DNA from: Bacillus sp. SD088
Lineage (GTDB): Bacteria > Bacillota > Bacilli > Bacillales > Bacillaceae_C
Reading direction: 5' to 3'
Length of the DNA stretch: 64,000 nt
NCBI RefSeq assembly: GCF_017355205.1
Contig: NZ_JADIJK010000018.1
Location: forward strand, 43,229-107,228
Below, piece by piece: positions 17,051-27,388 of this stretch (positions are counted from its first letter, which is position 1; every line of letters begins with the position of its first letter). The notes under the pieces were generated by a model. The model was not told the DNA's origin, did no database searches, and was given only the letters and a program-made list of their open reading frames with translations. The position numbers and the translations under genes were made by a program.

Positions 17051-20000
17051 CTATTTTCTCCTAGCTTTTTTATTCATCTTTCTTGTTTCAGGATCAAATA
17101 AGCTATAGACAACAGGAATTACAAATAAAGTTAATAGCGTACTGCTTAAAAGACCACCAATTACCGTGACTCCCATAGGCTGATTAATTTCTGTTCCTTC
17201 ACCGATACCGATCGCAAGAGGAACAAGTCCAAGAATCGTTGTCAAAGCCGTCATGAAGATTGGTCTTGCCCTGTCCTTAACAGATTCCACAAGTGCATCT
17301 ATGCTTGGCATCCCCTGTTCTTTCTTTTGGTTAATGTAATCAACAAGCACAATCGCATTATTTACAACAATTCCAGCAAGTATAATAATGCCGATAAAAG
17401 CTGGTATACTCAAAGGCAGGCGAGTTACAAGCATTGAAATCGAAATTCCTATAACCATTAGTGGAACAGTAAACATAATCACAAAAGGATATTTAAATGA
17501 TTCAAATTGAGCGGCCATCACAAAGTAAATTAAAATGATCGCTAAAATTAAGGCCATTACCATATCTGCTTTCGAGTCTTGCAGAAGCTCTTGTTCTCCA
17601 CTGTAACTTATCTGTGTTTCATCTGAGATGTTTAAAGCTGAAATCAACTTGTTTACTTCCTTCGTCACAGTCCCCAAATCTGTATTTGCACCATATTTCA
17701 ATGTAAATTGCACGGCATCCTGTTGGTTAATTCTTTGAATTTCAACAGGACCTTCGCCTTTTTCTATCTTTGCTAAATCTTCGAGTTTTACATAAGAACC
17801 ATCTGACTTTCTAATTTGTAGATTTTTCAACTCGTCAAAATCCTTGCTGTCACTTTCATCAAGAGATACAAACACTTCATATACATCATCATGCTCTGAA
17901 ATCATTTGTGTTGCTTGGACGCCTCTTGTCATATCATGAACGATCGTTGCGATTTGAACTGGAGTGAGACCGAGCTCGAAGGCTTTATCTGGATCGATCT
18001 GAATTTGAACTTCTTTCATACTCTCCGCTGTACTTAACTCCAACTCTCTCACATTGTCTAATTTCTCCAATGCCTTATGAATTTTTTTTGTGTTTTGATC
18101 GAGCCTGTCCTTGTTTGTATCATGGACATTAAATGTTAATGTCTGCGGTGCTAACCCCGAAGCTGCTTCTACATTAAAGGCAAGAGTGGCAGTAGAATTG
18201 ATTTGTTGAACTTCCTTTTCTATTTTTGGTTTTACACGATCGACAAATTCAAATAATGATTGCGCTCGTTCTTCAAGTGGTTTTAGCTTTACATACATTT
18301 CTGCAGTATTCGCTTTTCCCTCCCTTTGAAAAGATGATTCCTGTGTCGCACCAATGAGGCTCACATATACTCCTACATCTTCTTCTCTCTTCAACTCATC
18401 CTCCACTTTACTCACAATTTCTTCCGTTTTCTTTAAAGCGGCTCCGTTTTCCAGTTCAATATTGATACTGAAGAATCCTTCATCTGTAGGAGGTAAAAAT
18501 TGCGTACCTAAATTACTGACCCCGGCAATTCCACCTAAGAAGAGCAGGAAAGCGCTCAGTAATACGACAAAGCGATGTCTTAATGTCCAGCGTATTGAAC
18601 GATCTAACATATTCAATGATTTAGAGCGTCTTCTTTTTGCTTCATAATCTCCTTTCGGTGTTTTAAGCCACCTACTTGCTAACATTGGAATAACGGTTAA
18701 AGCAACAAATAGAGAGGCAAATAAACTGAAAGAGATTGTAAAAGCAAACTCTTTAAATAAATTCCCGAGAATTCCGCTTATAAAAACCACCGGTAGAAAC
18801 ACTGCCACAGTGGTTAAAGTCGAAGCCGTTATCGCACCAGCTACCTCTTTTGCACCATCGCGTGCTGCTTGTTTAGAATTTTTCCCCATTGATAAATGAC
18901 GATAAATATTTTCGATTACCACAATAGCATTATCTACCAACATTCCTACGCCTAGAGCAAGCCCTCCCAAGGTCATAATATTAAAGGCAAAATTGGCAAA
19001 ATACATTAATACGAAGGTGACAATCACAGAATAAGGAATGGCCAGACCGACAATAATAGGGCTTTTTATATTTCGTAAAAACAAGAATAAAACGACCATC
19101 GCCAACAGTCCACCAATAATAAGAGAAGAAGCAATGTTCCCAATCGCCATTTTGATATAATCACCTTGATCAAATAATACATCTGATTGGACATGCTTAA
19201 ATGGTTCTCTCTTTAATTGTTCGTTTAATTCTTGTTGAAATGCTTTCGATACACTGGCTGTATTCGCATCACTTTCTTGTAACACACTTAATAGCACCGA
19301 TGATTGTTGATTAGCTCTCGTGATACTTGTGGATCTTTTTGGCTGCTTTTTCACTTCAGCCACATCTTTAATCAGAATCTTCTCCCCCGTGCGTGGCTCT
19401 TGTGTAACGGGAATATCCGCAATATCTTCTTCCGAATGCAGCATACTCAAAACTCTAGTGGATAATTCTTGTTCTTCAGTATGTACTGTATCACCTGGCA
19501 TCGAAATTTGGTTTGCTTGGATAGCTTGAACAATATCAGATTGAGCTAATCGATATTTTTTTAGTTTATCCTGGTCCAATATGACTCGAATTTCATCCAC
19601 CATTGTTCCAGATAGATTAACATTCGCGACACCTTCAACCTTCTTTAGCTCCTGAACTAAATCATTGGTTAATTCTTCTGTATTTTCATTTTCATTAGTT
19701 TGTAATGATAATTGGATAACAGGAAATTGCGCCGGATCAAATTTCATGAATTTTGGTCTATCTGCATCCGTCGGAACTGGAGTCATATCGATCCTTTGTA
19801 GCACCTCATTTTGGATAGCATCAATAGAAGTTGACCAAGAAAATTCAAGTAAAACTAGACTTGATCCTTCTTCTGAAACCGATCTAACATTTTTAATCCC
19901 AGGTAAGGTTGATAAATTCGCTTCAAGGGGTTTTGTTACCTTTTCGACCACTTCATCTGGACTTGCGCCTTGATAAGAGGTTACGACCACCGCAACCGGA

Positions 20001-20125
20001 GGATTGATATCAGGTATGAGTGTTAATGGAATTTTCAATAGAGAAACAATTCCAAGGATGATGACAAGTAGCATAGTGACAATGGTAAAGACGGGCCTTC
20101 TGATTGAAAATTGACTTAGATTCAC
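17051..20125 (-). CDS. RND family efflux permease (SwrC/AcrB-like)
   Basis: This 1024-residue exporter has the classic RND layout: a first membrane helix, a large outside loop (about 35-320), helices 2-6, helix 7, a second outside loop and helices 8-12. The signature GMLVDNAIVVIENIYRH in helix 4 carries the proton-relay acid, and the repeated signature GIVVNNAIVLVDYIN is near 930. Its N-terminus IRRPVFTIVTMLLVIILG is typical of Gram-positive SwrC/YerP, which expels surfactin-like lipopeptides. The start is GTG with AAGGGG upstream. No membrane-fusion partner gene is adjacent, so it probably works alone. The true substrate is unknown. Confidence 0.88.
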   Translation of the reverse strand: MNLSQFSIRRPVFTIVTMLLVIILGIVSLLKIPLTLIPDINPPVAVVVTSYQGASPDEVVEKVTKPLEANLSTLPGIKNVRSVSEEGSSLVLLEFSWSTSIDAIQNEVLQRIDMTPVPTDADRPKFMKFDPAQFPVIQLSLQTNENENTEELTNDLVQELKKVEGVANVNLSGTMVDEIRVILDQDKLKKYRLAQSDIVQAIQANQISMPGDTVHTEEQELSTRVLSMLHSEEDIADIPVTQEPRTGEKILIKDVAEVKKQPKRSTSITRANQQSSVLLSVLQESDANTASVSKAFQQELNEQLKREPFKHVQSDVLFDQGDYIKMAIGNIASSLIIGGLLAMVVLFLFLRNIKSPIIVGLAIPYSVIVTFVLMYFANFAFNIMTLGGLALGVGMLVDNAIVVIENIYRHLSMGKNSKQAARDGAKEVAGAITASTLTTVAVFLPVVFISGILGNLFKEFAFTISFSLFASLFVALTVIPMLASRWLKTPKGDYEAKRRRSKSLNMLDRSIRWTLRHRFVVLLSAFLLFLGGIAGVSNLGTQFLPPTDEGFFSINIELENGAALKKTEEIVSKVEDELKREEDVGVYVSLIGATQESSFQREGKANTAEMYVKLKPLEERAQSLFEFVDRVKPKIEKEVQQINSTATLAFNVEAASGLAPQTLTFNVHDTNKDRLDQNTKKIHKALEKLDNVRELELSTAESMKEVQIQIDPDKAFELGLTPVQIATIVHDMTRGVQATQMISEHDDVYEVFVSLDESDSKDFDELKNLQIRKSDGSYVKLEDLAKIEKGEGPVEIQRINQQDAVQFTLKYGANTDLGTVTKEVNKLISALNISDETQISYSGEQELLQDSKADMVMALILAIILIYFVMAAQFESFKYPFVIMFTVPLMVIGISISMLVTRLPLSIPAFIGIIILAGIVVNNAIVLVDYINQKKEQGMPSIDALVESVKDRARPIFMTALTTILGLVPLAIGIGEGTEINQPMGVTVIGGLLSSTLLTLFVIPVVYSLFDPETRKMNKKARRK

Positions 20126-20270
20126 TACGAAACCCCTTCCATTCTTTATCGATACCTACATTATAGCAAGATTCTCTTTCATAAATAATAATAGCTTCCC
20201 TTCAACCTTGTTTTTTCCAAGAGAGAGACATAAGTGTGCTGCTTATTCGCTATCGTTTATCTTTCCGAAA

Positions 20271-20313
20271 AACCCCCTATTCACAGCTTACAAGGCTATG
20301 AACAGGGGGTTCT
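20271..20313 (-). terminator. Terminator after prfC
   Basis: AACCCCCT-a-TTCA-c-AGC pairs with GCT-a-TGAA-c-AGGGGGTT. On the minus strand GGGGGTTTTTC follows. Confidence 0.85.
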
Positions 20314-20323
20314 TCCTTACTGT

Positions 20324-21907
20324 TTATTCATGGTCGTCCATCGGATTACTTAATGTTATATCCGGATTTTTATCTTGGAACCACCGAAGTGCAAATTCAT
20401 TTTCAAACAAGAATAGTGGATTGTCAGAACGATCTTTCACTAACATACTCCTACTGCTTGATAAGGCTTCATCGATTTTATCATTTTCAATCCATCTAGC
20501 AATTTTCGATCCCATCGATTCCATAATAACATCCGAATTATATTCATTCTTCATACGATGTTCAAATACTTCGAACTGTAATTGCCCGACTGCTCCAAGT
20601 ATATAATCCTCACTCCGATATGTTCGATACAATTGGATAGCTCCCTCTTGCACCAGTTGCTGAATGCCTTTATGATAACTCTTTTGTTTCATGACATTTT
20701 TTGGAGTCACACGTACAAAAAGCTCCGGTGTAAATTGGGGTAATTTCTCATATTGGATCTTTTGCTTTCCTGCAAATAGTGTATCACCAATTTGATAATT
20801 ACCTGTATCATATAACCCAATAATATCTCCACTTACAGCCATATTCACTGTACTACGATCATCTGCTAAAAATTGCGTTGACTGCGATAACTTAAGTGGT
20901 TTTTCAGTCCTTGCTAAGGATACATTCATTCCTCGTTCAAACGCCCCTGAACAAATTCTCAAAAAAGCAATTCTGTCTCGATGGGCAGGGTTCATATTGG
21001 CTTGTATTTTGAAAATAAACCCAGAAAATTGATCTGTAGCTGGGTCAACAGGCCCATCTATACTCTGACGTGGCTGAGGAGCAGGTGCGAAATCTAGATA
21101 GCTTTCAAGAAAAGTTTGAACACCAAAATTCGTTAAAGCACTCCCGAAAAATACGGGGGTTAACTTCCCTGATTGAATTTTTTCCTCTGAAAATTCATTT
21201 CCTGCTTCGTCTAAAAGAAGGACTTCTTCTAAAACTTGCTGGTATAAAGAAGTCTCTTTAATCGGATGATCACCATTAATATCACCCGTTTCATCTAACG
21301 ACAGAAAGCGGTCTTGATCTTCAACACGAAATTGTTCAACTCGTTTATGATAACGGTCGTAAATTCCGTAAAATTCTTTACCCATCCCGATTGGCCAATT
21401 CATAGGATAAGATTCGATTCCTAATACCTCTTCTAATTCAGCCAATAACTCTAAGGGTGTCCGTCCTTGCCGATCAAGTTTATTTATAAAAGTGAAAATA
21501 GGAATTCCACGCATTCTACAAACTTTAAATAGCTTTAAGGTTTGTTCCTCAATCCCTTTTGCGGAATCAATAATCATAACAGCACTGTCCACAGCCATTA
21601 ATGTACGATACGTATCTTCACTAAAATCTTGGTGTCCAGGTGTATCAAGAATATTAATCCGTACATTGTCATAGTCAAATTGCATGACGGAAGAGGTAAC
21701 AGAAATCCCCCGCTGTTTCTCAATCGCCATCCAATCTGATGTCGCGTATTTTCCTGTTTTCTTTCCCTTTACAGTTCCAGCATCACGGATGGCGCCACCA
21801 AAATATAAAAGTTTCTCGGTCATCGTCGTTTTCCCAGCATCCGGGTGAGAAATAATAGCAAAGGTTCTTCTTGATTCTATTTCGTCCTTCAAAGAATGTT
21901 TATTCAT
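20324..21907 (-). CDS. prfC: Peptide chain release factor 3 (RF3)
   Basis: This 527-residue GTPase removes RF1 and RF2 from the ribosome after termination. The G domain shows HPDAGKTT (P-loop), GISVTSSVM (switch I), DTPGHQDF and NKLDR, followed by domains II and III. Length equals the usual RF3. The ATG at 21907 was preferred over one 16 codons upstream because it fits the family start and has GGAAGGAAAA nearby. RF3 is patchily distributed in Bacilli and is absent from B. subtilis 168, so this is a lineage-variable gene. A strong terminator follows. Confidence 0.95.
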   Translation of the reverse strand: MNKHSLKDEIESRRTFAIISHPDAGKTTMTEKLLYFGGAIRDAGTVKGKKTGKYATSDWMAIEKQRGISVTSSVMQFDYDNVRINILDTPGHQDFSEDTYRTLMAVDSAVMIIDSAKGIEEQTLKLFKVCRMRGIPIFTFINKLDRQGRTPLELLAELEEVLGIESYPMNWPIGMGKEFYGIYDRYHKRVEQFRVEDQDRFLSLDETGDINGDHPIKETSLYQQVLEEVLLLDEAGNEFSEEKIQSGKLTPVFFGSALTNFGVQTFLESYLDFAPAPQPRQSIDGPVDPATDQFSGFIFKIQANMNPAHRDRIAFLRICSGAFERGMNVSLARTEKPLKLSQSTQFLADDRSTVNMAVSGDIIGLYDTGNYQIGDTLFAGKQKIQYEKLPQFTPELFVRVTPKNVMKQKSYHKGIQQLVQEGAIQLYRTYRSEDYILGAVGQLQFEVFEHRMKNEYNSDVIMESMGSKIARWIENDKIDEALSSSRSMLVKDRSDNPLFLFENEFALRWFQDKNPDITLSNPMDDHE

Positions 21908-22033
21908 TATGATTTTCCTTCCAAAATTCAGTCTTGTATTATCATATTCCCTCAAGTGAAGAATTTCAAGAAGAAATGCATAACTGCCTATCCATTTTAA
22001 AAGCTAGCGTGTAAATGGACTGCTTTTTCAATA

Positions 22034-23095
22034 TTAAATGGTTGTCATCGAGGACAAAACATAAGCATATAGCAGTTTTTCCGTATTAATCAGAGAAGTT
22101 TCATGAGTACGTTCAAATGCGTGCGAAGCTTCGATACCAGGACCAACTAAACCATGGACAATATCATGACCTGAGTTAATTGCCGCCGAAGCGTCTGATC
22201 CATAATAAGGATAAATATCTACTTTGTAATCAATCTTATGATCACGAGCTAGCTGAATAAGATGTTTTCTTAATCCGTAATGATATGGTCCACTTGAATC
22301 TTTTGCACAGATTGAGACCGTGTATTCATCTGATGCCTGACCTTCACCCAAAGCCCCCATATCGACTGCTAGATATTCAACTGTTTCCGGAGAAATACTT
22401 GCATTACCACCATAACCAATTTCCTCATTATTGGAAATTAAAAAATGAGTTGTATAAGGAAGCTCGATTTTATTCTCTTGAAGGAATCGAATCAATCGTA
22501 ATAATATCGCTGTGCTGGCTTTGTCATCCAAATGACGCGATTTAATATATCCACTATCTGTTACTTGTACGCGTGGTTCAAAGGAAACAAAGTCTCCCAC
22601 TTGAATCCCAAGCTCTTTTGTTTCTTCCGCAGATTCAGTTCTCTCATCGATGCGAACTTCAATATTATCCTCGTTCCTTTTCGCCTCTCCAGCATCTTTA
22701 TAGACATGAACAGAAGTTTGCTTCATTAGAATCGTACCAGAATAGGATTTCCCCGCTTCCGTCTCAATATTACAGTACTCGCCTTCCACTGAATTCCAGC
22801 GAAAACCACCGATCATCGATAATTTTAACCTTCCATTTGGCTTAATCTCCTTAACCATCGCACCTAGAGTATCAACATGTGCGGTCAACATGCGATGTTG
22901 ATTAGTCTCCCGTCCAGGAAGAGTAACTAATAAGCCCCCCTTGCGATTGCGCTTCATTTCAAGCTGAAGTCCTTGTAAATATTGTTCACAGAAATCAATC
23001 ACTTGTTTTGTGTTACCAGACGGACTTGGGAGAGAGACAAGCTCTTTAATAAGCAGACATGTTTCTTTGCTATTTGGTTGAAATTTCATATTCAT
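22034..23095 (-). CDS. M42 family metallopeptidase
   Basis: This 353-residue enzyme belongs to the glutamyl aminopeptidase / deblocking aminopeptidase group that forms large tetrahedral cytosolic complexes. Metal and catalytic motifs are visible: AHVDTLG, SRHLDDKAS (bridging Asp), SNNEEIGYGG (catalytic Glu pair), VDMGALG and, near the end, GIEASHAFERTHE. It should trim peptides from the N-terminus with zinc or cobalt. Two in-frame ATGs (23095, 23089) follow AAAGGA, and either may be used. B. subtilis YsdC, YtoP and YhfE are family members. The gene stands alone. Confidence 0.9.
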   Translation of the reverse strand: MNMKFQPNSKETCLLIKELVSLPSPSGNTKQVIDFCEQYLQGLQLEMKRNRKGGLLVTLPGRETNQHRMLTAHVDTLGAMVKEIKPNGRLKLSMIGGFRWNSVEGEYCNIETEAGKSYSGTILMKQTSVHVYKDAGEAKRNEDNIEVRIDERTESAEETKELGIQVGDFVSFEPRVQVTDSGYIKSRHLDDKASTAILLRLIRFLQENKIELPYTTHFLISNNEEIGYGGNASISPETVEYLAVDMGALGEGQASDEYTVSICAKDSSGPYHYGLRKHLIQLARDHKIDYKVDIYPYYGSDASAAINSGHDIVHGLVGPGIEASHAFERTHETSLINTEKLLYAYVLSSMTTI

Positions 23096-23184
23096 AATTC
23101 CTTTCGTATTAAAAATTTCACTGTCATAAATAATAGCACATCTTTTTCATTCTTCTGTAAGATTTACACTGATATTAAGAAAAT

Positions 23185-23255
23185 CGCAAGGCGCCCGCCT
23201 CGAGCCGATGGGGCCTGAAGCTGAACAACAACTGCCCAGCCTTGAAGCAATCTTA
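23185..23255. repeat. GC-rich repeat remnant
   Basis: This patch, gcaaggcgcccgcctcgag followed by ccgatggggcctgaagctg, is far more GC-rich than its surroundings. It resembles the GC-rich intergenic repeats elsewhere in the window but is too short to assign. Confidence 0.35.
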
Positions 23256-23284
23256 AGAAAAACTTTATACATTCTTATCTTTTC

Positions 23285-23328
23285 AAAAAAAGCTACTCTC
23301 TATAATTATTTATAAAAAGTAGCTTTTT
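23285..23328 (-). terminator. Terminator after the 23345 gene
   Basis: AAAAAGCTACT pairs with AGTAGCTTTTT; T runs lie on both sides. Confidence 0.85.
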
Positions 23329-23344
23329 CTATCTTCTAACATAT

Positions 23345-23980
23345 TTATTTTTCGTCGTCGAGAAAATATTCGATAAACCGAGCAATCATTTCCTTGTTTT
23401 TAGCATTCACAGGGGTAAACAGAATTTTCTCCTCTTCATCATTCTGGATAAGATCCTGGAAAATAGATTCTGACCCGATTTTTATTCCGGTTATGCCATT
23501 ATCATCCCCAGCTAACAATTGCTCTTCTGGGAGAGTGAGCTCCGATACCTCATCCAATGATAATAATTGGCCACTCTGATTCATCTGATCAAAATAATCT
23601 TGATCCGCAAGAAAAAAGTCTATATCCCCTGCCGACAGCTGAGCGGCTAATTTTTGCATTTCCATTCCCGCTTGCATATCTTCACTTTTTATTCTTAGTG
23701 TTTGAATAATGATATTAGAAGACTCCCGTTCTTCCTTTGTCAGAAGATCCTGTTGAATTTCATCCTTTAATTGTTGCACTTGTTCGGGATCTGCATAATC
23801 GGTGATCACTACGAAATTCAAAATATCTTCTTTTTTATTTGCAATACTATAGACGGTATAAGTAATTAGGATAATTAATACAATGAATCCTATAATGTAA
23901 AATTTATAATACTCCCAAATGTATTTTATTTTTTCATTAGTTGACATTTCCGACAAGATTTCCTTTAAAGGTCTTTTCAT
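23345..23980 (-). CDS. Single-pass membrane protein of unknown function
   Basis: This 211-residue protein has a short basic cytoplasmic start, one membrane helix (about 26-47, FYIIGFIVLIILITYTVYSI) and a highly acidic outer domain of about 160 residues. The outer part has a repeated mixed alpha/beta pattern, with the phrase GDIDFFLADQDYFDQMNQSG, which recalls a ligand-binding lobe of substrate-binding proteins. This resemblance is only an impression. No catalytic residues are recognised. Similar N-termini (EILSEMSTNEKIKYIWEYYK) occur in unnamed proteins of Bacilli and Clostridia. It lies 23 bases beyond the AEC transporter gene and may share its transcript. Confidence 0.7.
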   Translation of the reverse strand: MKRPLKEILSEMSTNEKIKYIWEYYKFYIIGFIVLIILITYTVYSIANKKEDILNFVVITDYADPEQVQQLKDEIQQDLLTKEERESSNIIIQTLRIKSEDMQAGMEMQKLAAQLSAGDIDFFLADQDYFDQMNQSGQLLSLDEVSELTLPEEQLLAGDDNGITGIKIGSESIFQDLIQNDEEEKILFTPVNAKNKEMIARFIEYFLDDEK

Positions 23981-24003
23981 CTAGATCCCTTCTCTCTCTA
24001 TGT

Positions 24004-24930
24004 TCAAAAAAAACTTAGTGCAATATAAATAACCAACGTAAGAGTAAACGAACTTAACAATGTTGAACCTATGACGGTTTGGGCAGCAAACTCCGGTTCA
24101 GTATTATATTCTTGTGCAATGATGGAACTATTAACCGATGTTGGCATAGCCGTTGAGATCAGAAGTGCCTGTGCAACCACTCCATCAATCCCTACCAACC
24201 ATAATCCGACTAGTGCAATCGCCGGTCCGATCAACAATCTGAAGAACATGCTTACATACAAAGGTAAGTACGCAAATGAAACACGGATATGGGCGATTTG
24301 TGCCCCTAAAGTCAATAACGCAATCGCGATTAACGCATTCGATATGTAAGAAATAGGTGTCAATAAAAACTCGGGTAGCGAAACATGAAAAATATTCAGC
24401 AATATCCCTAAAGACATTGCATAAAACAAGGGCATTTTAAAATAATCTAAAATAGCTCGCCATTTCCCCATCGACATCGACTTCAATGAGACGACTCCAT
24501 ATGAAAATAGAAAAGTGTTTTGAAAAGCAACAACAATCACTTGAATCGACATCGCAAAAGGATCATGCTTAAAAACTAAATCATTTACAGGGATACCATA
24601 ATTTGCTGAATTATAGAAAACTATACTATTCGTAAAAGTTAATTTCTTTGGTTTTTCCATCTTTGATAATTTGGCCACTACCGAACCTAAAATATACAAC
24701 AGCGAGACAAAGACCAAACAAAAAAAGATCACACCAAAGAATATAGCAGGAGAAAACACACTTTCATAAAGCTTTATAAAGATAAGTGCTGGACTCAAAT
24801 AATAAATGTTGATTTTCGCAAGCGTATACAAATCCAACTTAAATTTCCTCTGAAGGATAATCCCTATCATAATTAAGATAAAAACAGGCAAAATAATTTC
24901 TGTGAAAATAGTCGACAGATTGGATAACAA
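24004..24930 (-). CDS. AEC family transporter (auxin efflux carrier-like)
   Basis: This 308-residue membrane protein has ten helices in two inverted halves, as in the AEC/PIN and malate permease group. Hallmarks are YLSPALIFIKLYES, NSANYGIPVNDLVF in helix 4 (the broken-helix Asn-Tyr-Gly) and STAMPTSVNSSIIAQEYN in the second half. It probably moves a carboxylate or amino acid; the substrate cannot be deduced. The start is TTG preceded by GGAGGAAAGG. The downstream membrane protein gene is only 23 bases away, suggesting an operon. Confidence 0.85.
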   Translation of the reverse strand: MLSNLSTIFTEIILPVFILIMIGIILQRKFKLDLYTLAKINIYYLSPALIFIKLYESVFSPAIFFGVIFFCLVFVSLLYILGSVVAKLSKMEKPKKLTFTNSIVFYNSANYGIPVNDLVFKHDPFAMSIQVIVVAFQNTFLFSYGVVSLKSMSMGKWRAILDYFKMPLFYAMSLGILLNIFHVSLPEFLLTPISYISNALIAIALLTLGAQIAHIRVSFAYLPLYVSMFFRLLIGPAIALVGLWLVGIDGVVAQALLISTAMPTSVNSSIIAQEYNTEPEFAAQTVIGSTLLSSFTLTLVIYIALSFF

Positions 24931-25019
24931 ATAACCTTTCCTCCATTTTACATTGTATAAAAATAAATTTCGACAAAAATCTAAAATTTCCTGCTAAATT
25001 TGAAAATAATAGGATGTTA

Positions 25020-25802
25020 TTATGTTTCCAACTCTAGGTTGCGGATATCAGCGATTGGATCCATTTGCAAAAACATTGGACTTTTGATTAATCTGATCAA
25101 GATCATAGCTGTTTGATCAGCTGTTTGCAGTTGATTATTTTCTTTATATCCTTTAAATTTATCCACTAGTTCAAAGTCCTCTGCCTTTACAGAGCGTATT
25201 GTCTCCTGCATACCTGTATCAATGATCCCTGGGGCGATCGAAATGATCCTTACTCCATTTTCTTTCTTTGCTTGTTCCTCTGATACAACTCTAGTAAAAT
25301 GATCTAATCCCGCTTTACCAGCACAATAACAACTCCACCCATTATATGGCTGACGGGCTGCCCCAGATGAAATATTGATAATTCGTTTGATCACTGATCG
25401 ATTTTCTACTTTTTTAATAAACATCGATGTAAGAATCATAGGCGCTGTTAGATTAACCGAAATGCTATTAGCAATTGCTCTAGGTGAATGACTTTCCACT
25501 TTGCCAATCGGTTCAATCACCCCAGCATTATTAATTAATGTAATAGACTTACATTCCTCAGGTATCGCTTGGAAGATTTGATCCATTAGGGCAGGAATCT
25601 CATCTGTCTGCGCTATATCTTTTTCTATGTAATGTAAGGGGCAATTTTCTTTACACGCCAACTCTTCTAATTCTATATTTTTTGTTCGGGAAATACAAAA
25701 AAGTAGATGATCCTTTTGGAGTAATTGCTTACTTAAAGCGAAACCAATTCCTTTTGAGGCACCTGTAATGATATAAATATCCAAGCCCAACACACTTCCC
25801 AT
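25020..25802 (-). CDS. yueD: SDR family oxidoreductase, benzil-reductase / sepiapterin-reductase type
   Basis: This 260-residue NADPH-dependent reductase matches B. subtilis YueD, which reduces benzil to (S)-benzoin. It has ITGASKGIG near the start, INNAGVIEPIG, IINISSGAARQPYNGWSCYC and the catalytic Tyr-x3-Lys in YCAGKAGLD. The given ATG has no ribosome-binding site. A TTG at 25784, giving LDIYIITGASKG, is more like the YueD start and is a good alternative. The physiological substrate in Bacillus is unknown. Confidence 0.8.
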   Translation of the reverse strand: MGSVLGLDIYIITGASKGIGFALSKQLLQKDHLLFCISRTKNIELEELACKENCPLHYIEKDIAQTDEIPALMDQIFQAIPEECKSITLINNAGVIEPIGKVESHSPRAIANSISVNLTAPMILTSMFIKKVENRSVIKRIINISSGAARQPYNGWSCYCAGKAGLDHFTRVVSEEQAKKENGVRIISIAPGIIDTGMQETIRSVKAEDFELVDKFKGYKENNQLQTADQTAMILIRLIKSPMFLQMDPIADIRNLELET

Positions 25803-25831
25803 CTATTAAATTTAATCACAATCATCTTAAG

Positions 25832-25862
25832 TAAAAAAAAGAACCCGGCGTGTCGGGCTCTT
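25832..25862 (-). terminator. Terminator after the 25901 gene
   Basis: On the minus strand AAGAGCCCG / CGGGTTCTT pairs (one G-U) and is followed by TTTTTTTTAC. Confidence 0.9.
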
Positions 25863-25900
25863 AACAATCTTTTATCTGTTCTAATAGCAAAATAAACATT

Positions 25901-26056
25901 TTAGTTGAGTTCTTTATTTATTTTGGAAAGAGGGAGCGTAATAATCTTCCCGCCTATTTGGACATGAACAGTATCTTTGAAAATAGCTTTGACAATCCCT
26001 TTCAACGAAATAGTTGAGTTTACTGTATATTTCCCAGGATCTGCGCTTGTCGTCAT
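25901..26056 (-). CDS. Small uncharacterised protein (51 aa)
   Basis: This 51-residue protein starts at the ATG at 26056, eight bases after GGAGGT; the longer in-frame reading upstream has no such site. Its core SLKGIVKAIFKDTVHVQIGGKIITLPLSKI alternates like a small beta barrel, comparable in style but not clearly in sequence to YkvS. No cysteine, signal or membrane segment is present. A textbook terminator follows and supports it being a real gene. I do not recognise the family. Confidence 0.65.
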   Translation of the reverse strand: MTTSADPGKYTVNSTISLKGIVKAIFKDTVHVQIGGKIITLPLSKINKELN

Positions 26057-26273
26057 AATGCGAAACCTCCACAATATATTTTTAAATAATTTATAAACCT
26101 TGTAATTTACCAAAATCATCTCGTTTAGGGTAGTTTAAACAATTAAGATTTTATTTTATTATGACATGTAAATTTCATCAGTGTCAATGAATAAGATTAC
26201 TTTTCGTGAAACATATTCATACATATTACAACAGAGTTTTCTTATCACTTTTAAGCCTTTTAAAGCTAAAGAG

Positions 26274-26294
26274 CCGGTCAAGGAATGACCGACT
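26274..26294 (-). terminator. Weak hairpin after wrbA
   Basis: CGGTCA and TGACCG pair around a short loop just past the wrbA stop. The T tract is poor (CTCTTTAG). Confidence 0.5.
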
Positions 26295-26302
26295 TCAATT
26301 TG

Positions 26303-26911
26303 TTATTTTCCTGCAATTACACGACTTGCAATATCAACAGTACGTTTTGCTTGATATTTAACAGCTGCCTCTACATCTTCAACCATTTTTCCATCTTGAC
26401 CTTGTGTAACACTTGTTCCATATGGATTTCCTCCGGCTGCAAATAAAACTGGGTCAGAGTAGCCTGGAGGTACGATGATTGCTCCCCAATGCATCATAGA
26501 TGTATAAAGTGATAGAATTGTTGCTTCTTGTCCACCATGTGGGTTTTGAGCTGAAGACATTGCGCTGACAACTTTATTAACTGTTTTGCCAGATCCCCAT
26601 AATCCACCTTGCATATCAATAAATTGTTTGACTTGAGCTGCAACATTTCCGAAACGTGTAGGAACACTAAAGATAATTGCATCTGCCCATTCAATAACTT
26701 CAGATGTCGCTTCGGGAACATCCTTCGTTGCTTCCGCATGTGCTTTCCAAGCTGGATTAGATTCAATCGCTGCTGCCGGTGCTAATTCTGGTACTCTCAC
26801 AACGCGTACTTCTGCTCCAACTTCCTTCGCACCTTCTTCAGCCCATTTTGCTAATTCATAATTTGTTCCTGTTGAACTATAATAGATAACTGCTAATTTA
26901 ACGTTAGACAT
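26303..26911 (-). CDS. wrbA: NAD(P)H:quinone oxidoreductase WrbA
   Basis: This 202-residue flavodoxin-like enzyme reduces quinones by two electrons using FMN and so avoids semiquinone radicals. The FMN phosphate loop YYSSTGTNYELAKW is near the start. The type IV NQO hallmarks PTRFGNVAAQVKQFID, GLWGSGKTVNKV, SAMSSAQNPHGGQE, MMHWGAIIVPPGY and NPYGTS all appear. The ATG is preceded by GGAGAAATG. It is a single-gene unit. Confidence 0.92.
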   Translation of the reverse strand: MSNVKLAVIYYSSTGTNYELAKWAEEGAKEVGAEVRVVRVPELAPAAAIESNPAWKAHAEATKDVPEATSEVIEWADAIIFSVPTRFGNVAAQVKQFIDMQGGLWGSGKTVNKVVSAMSSAQNPHGGQEATILSLYTSMMHWGAIIVPPGYSDPVLFAAGGNPYGTSVTQGQDGKMVEDVEAAVKYQAKRTVDIASRVIAGK

Positions 26912-27388
26912 TATTCATTTCTCCTTTAATTTGTTTTTTTGTAAGGCCCAAGATCACACTTCCCCTTCAGCAGCAAGTTACTTTTAGTAAGTTTAAAACC
27001 AAAAATAAAACTATTACTTTTAAAGGATAACATCCCCTCTTGGACTCTTACTGTTTTTGTTTTCTAAATTCGAAGTAAAAGAAGCTTAAAATCCTGCTAA
27101 TTCCATCTATTGACTACGTTATCGTCAATATCTCTACTTCGATTATCTCGAATTAAAAGTAATTATAACGCCATCTCATTTTATTGTCAACTACCTAGTT
27201 AAAACAATAAAAATCTGGTTTTGACTTTTTAGTGGAACATCGAAAAATGACGCCACATCCTGTGGAACACCACTAGTCTCGCAGCATTGATTCTAACGTT
27301 AGACTAGCCCAATTTTATTCTTTCCCATCTTTTAGAAAAGGATGTTCCTGATCGCAACAGAAACATCCTTTCGCACATAAACCTGCTC
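26912..27388. other. Gene-free stretch with terminator and degenerate repeat
   Basis: The first 270 bases are AT-rich and hold the wrbA promoter area; I see no small gene. From about 27212 to 27290 the text (gttttgactttttagtgg, ggaacatcg, ccacatcctgtgg, ccactagtctcgcagc) is a worn copy of the interior of the repeat at 50876-51117. The terminator of the FAD oxidoreductase follows at 27336. Confidence 0.5.
27336..27372 (-). terminator. Terminator after FAD oxidoreductase
   Basis: AAAGGATGTT and AACATCCTTT pair; the minus strand continues TTTTCTAAAAG. Confidence 0.8.
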
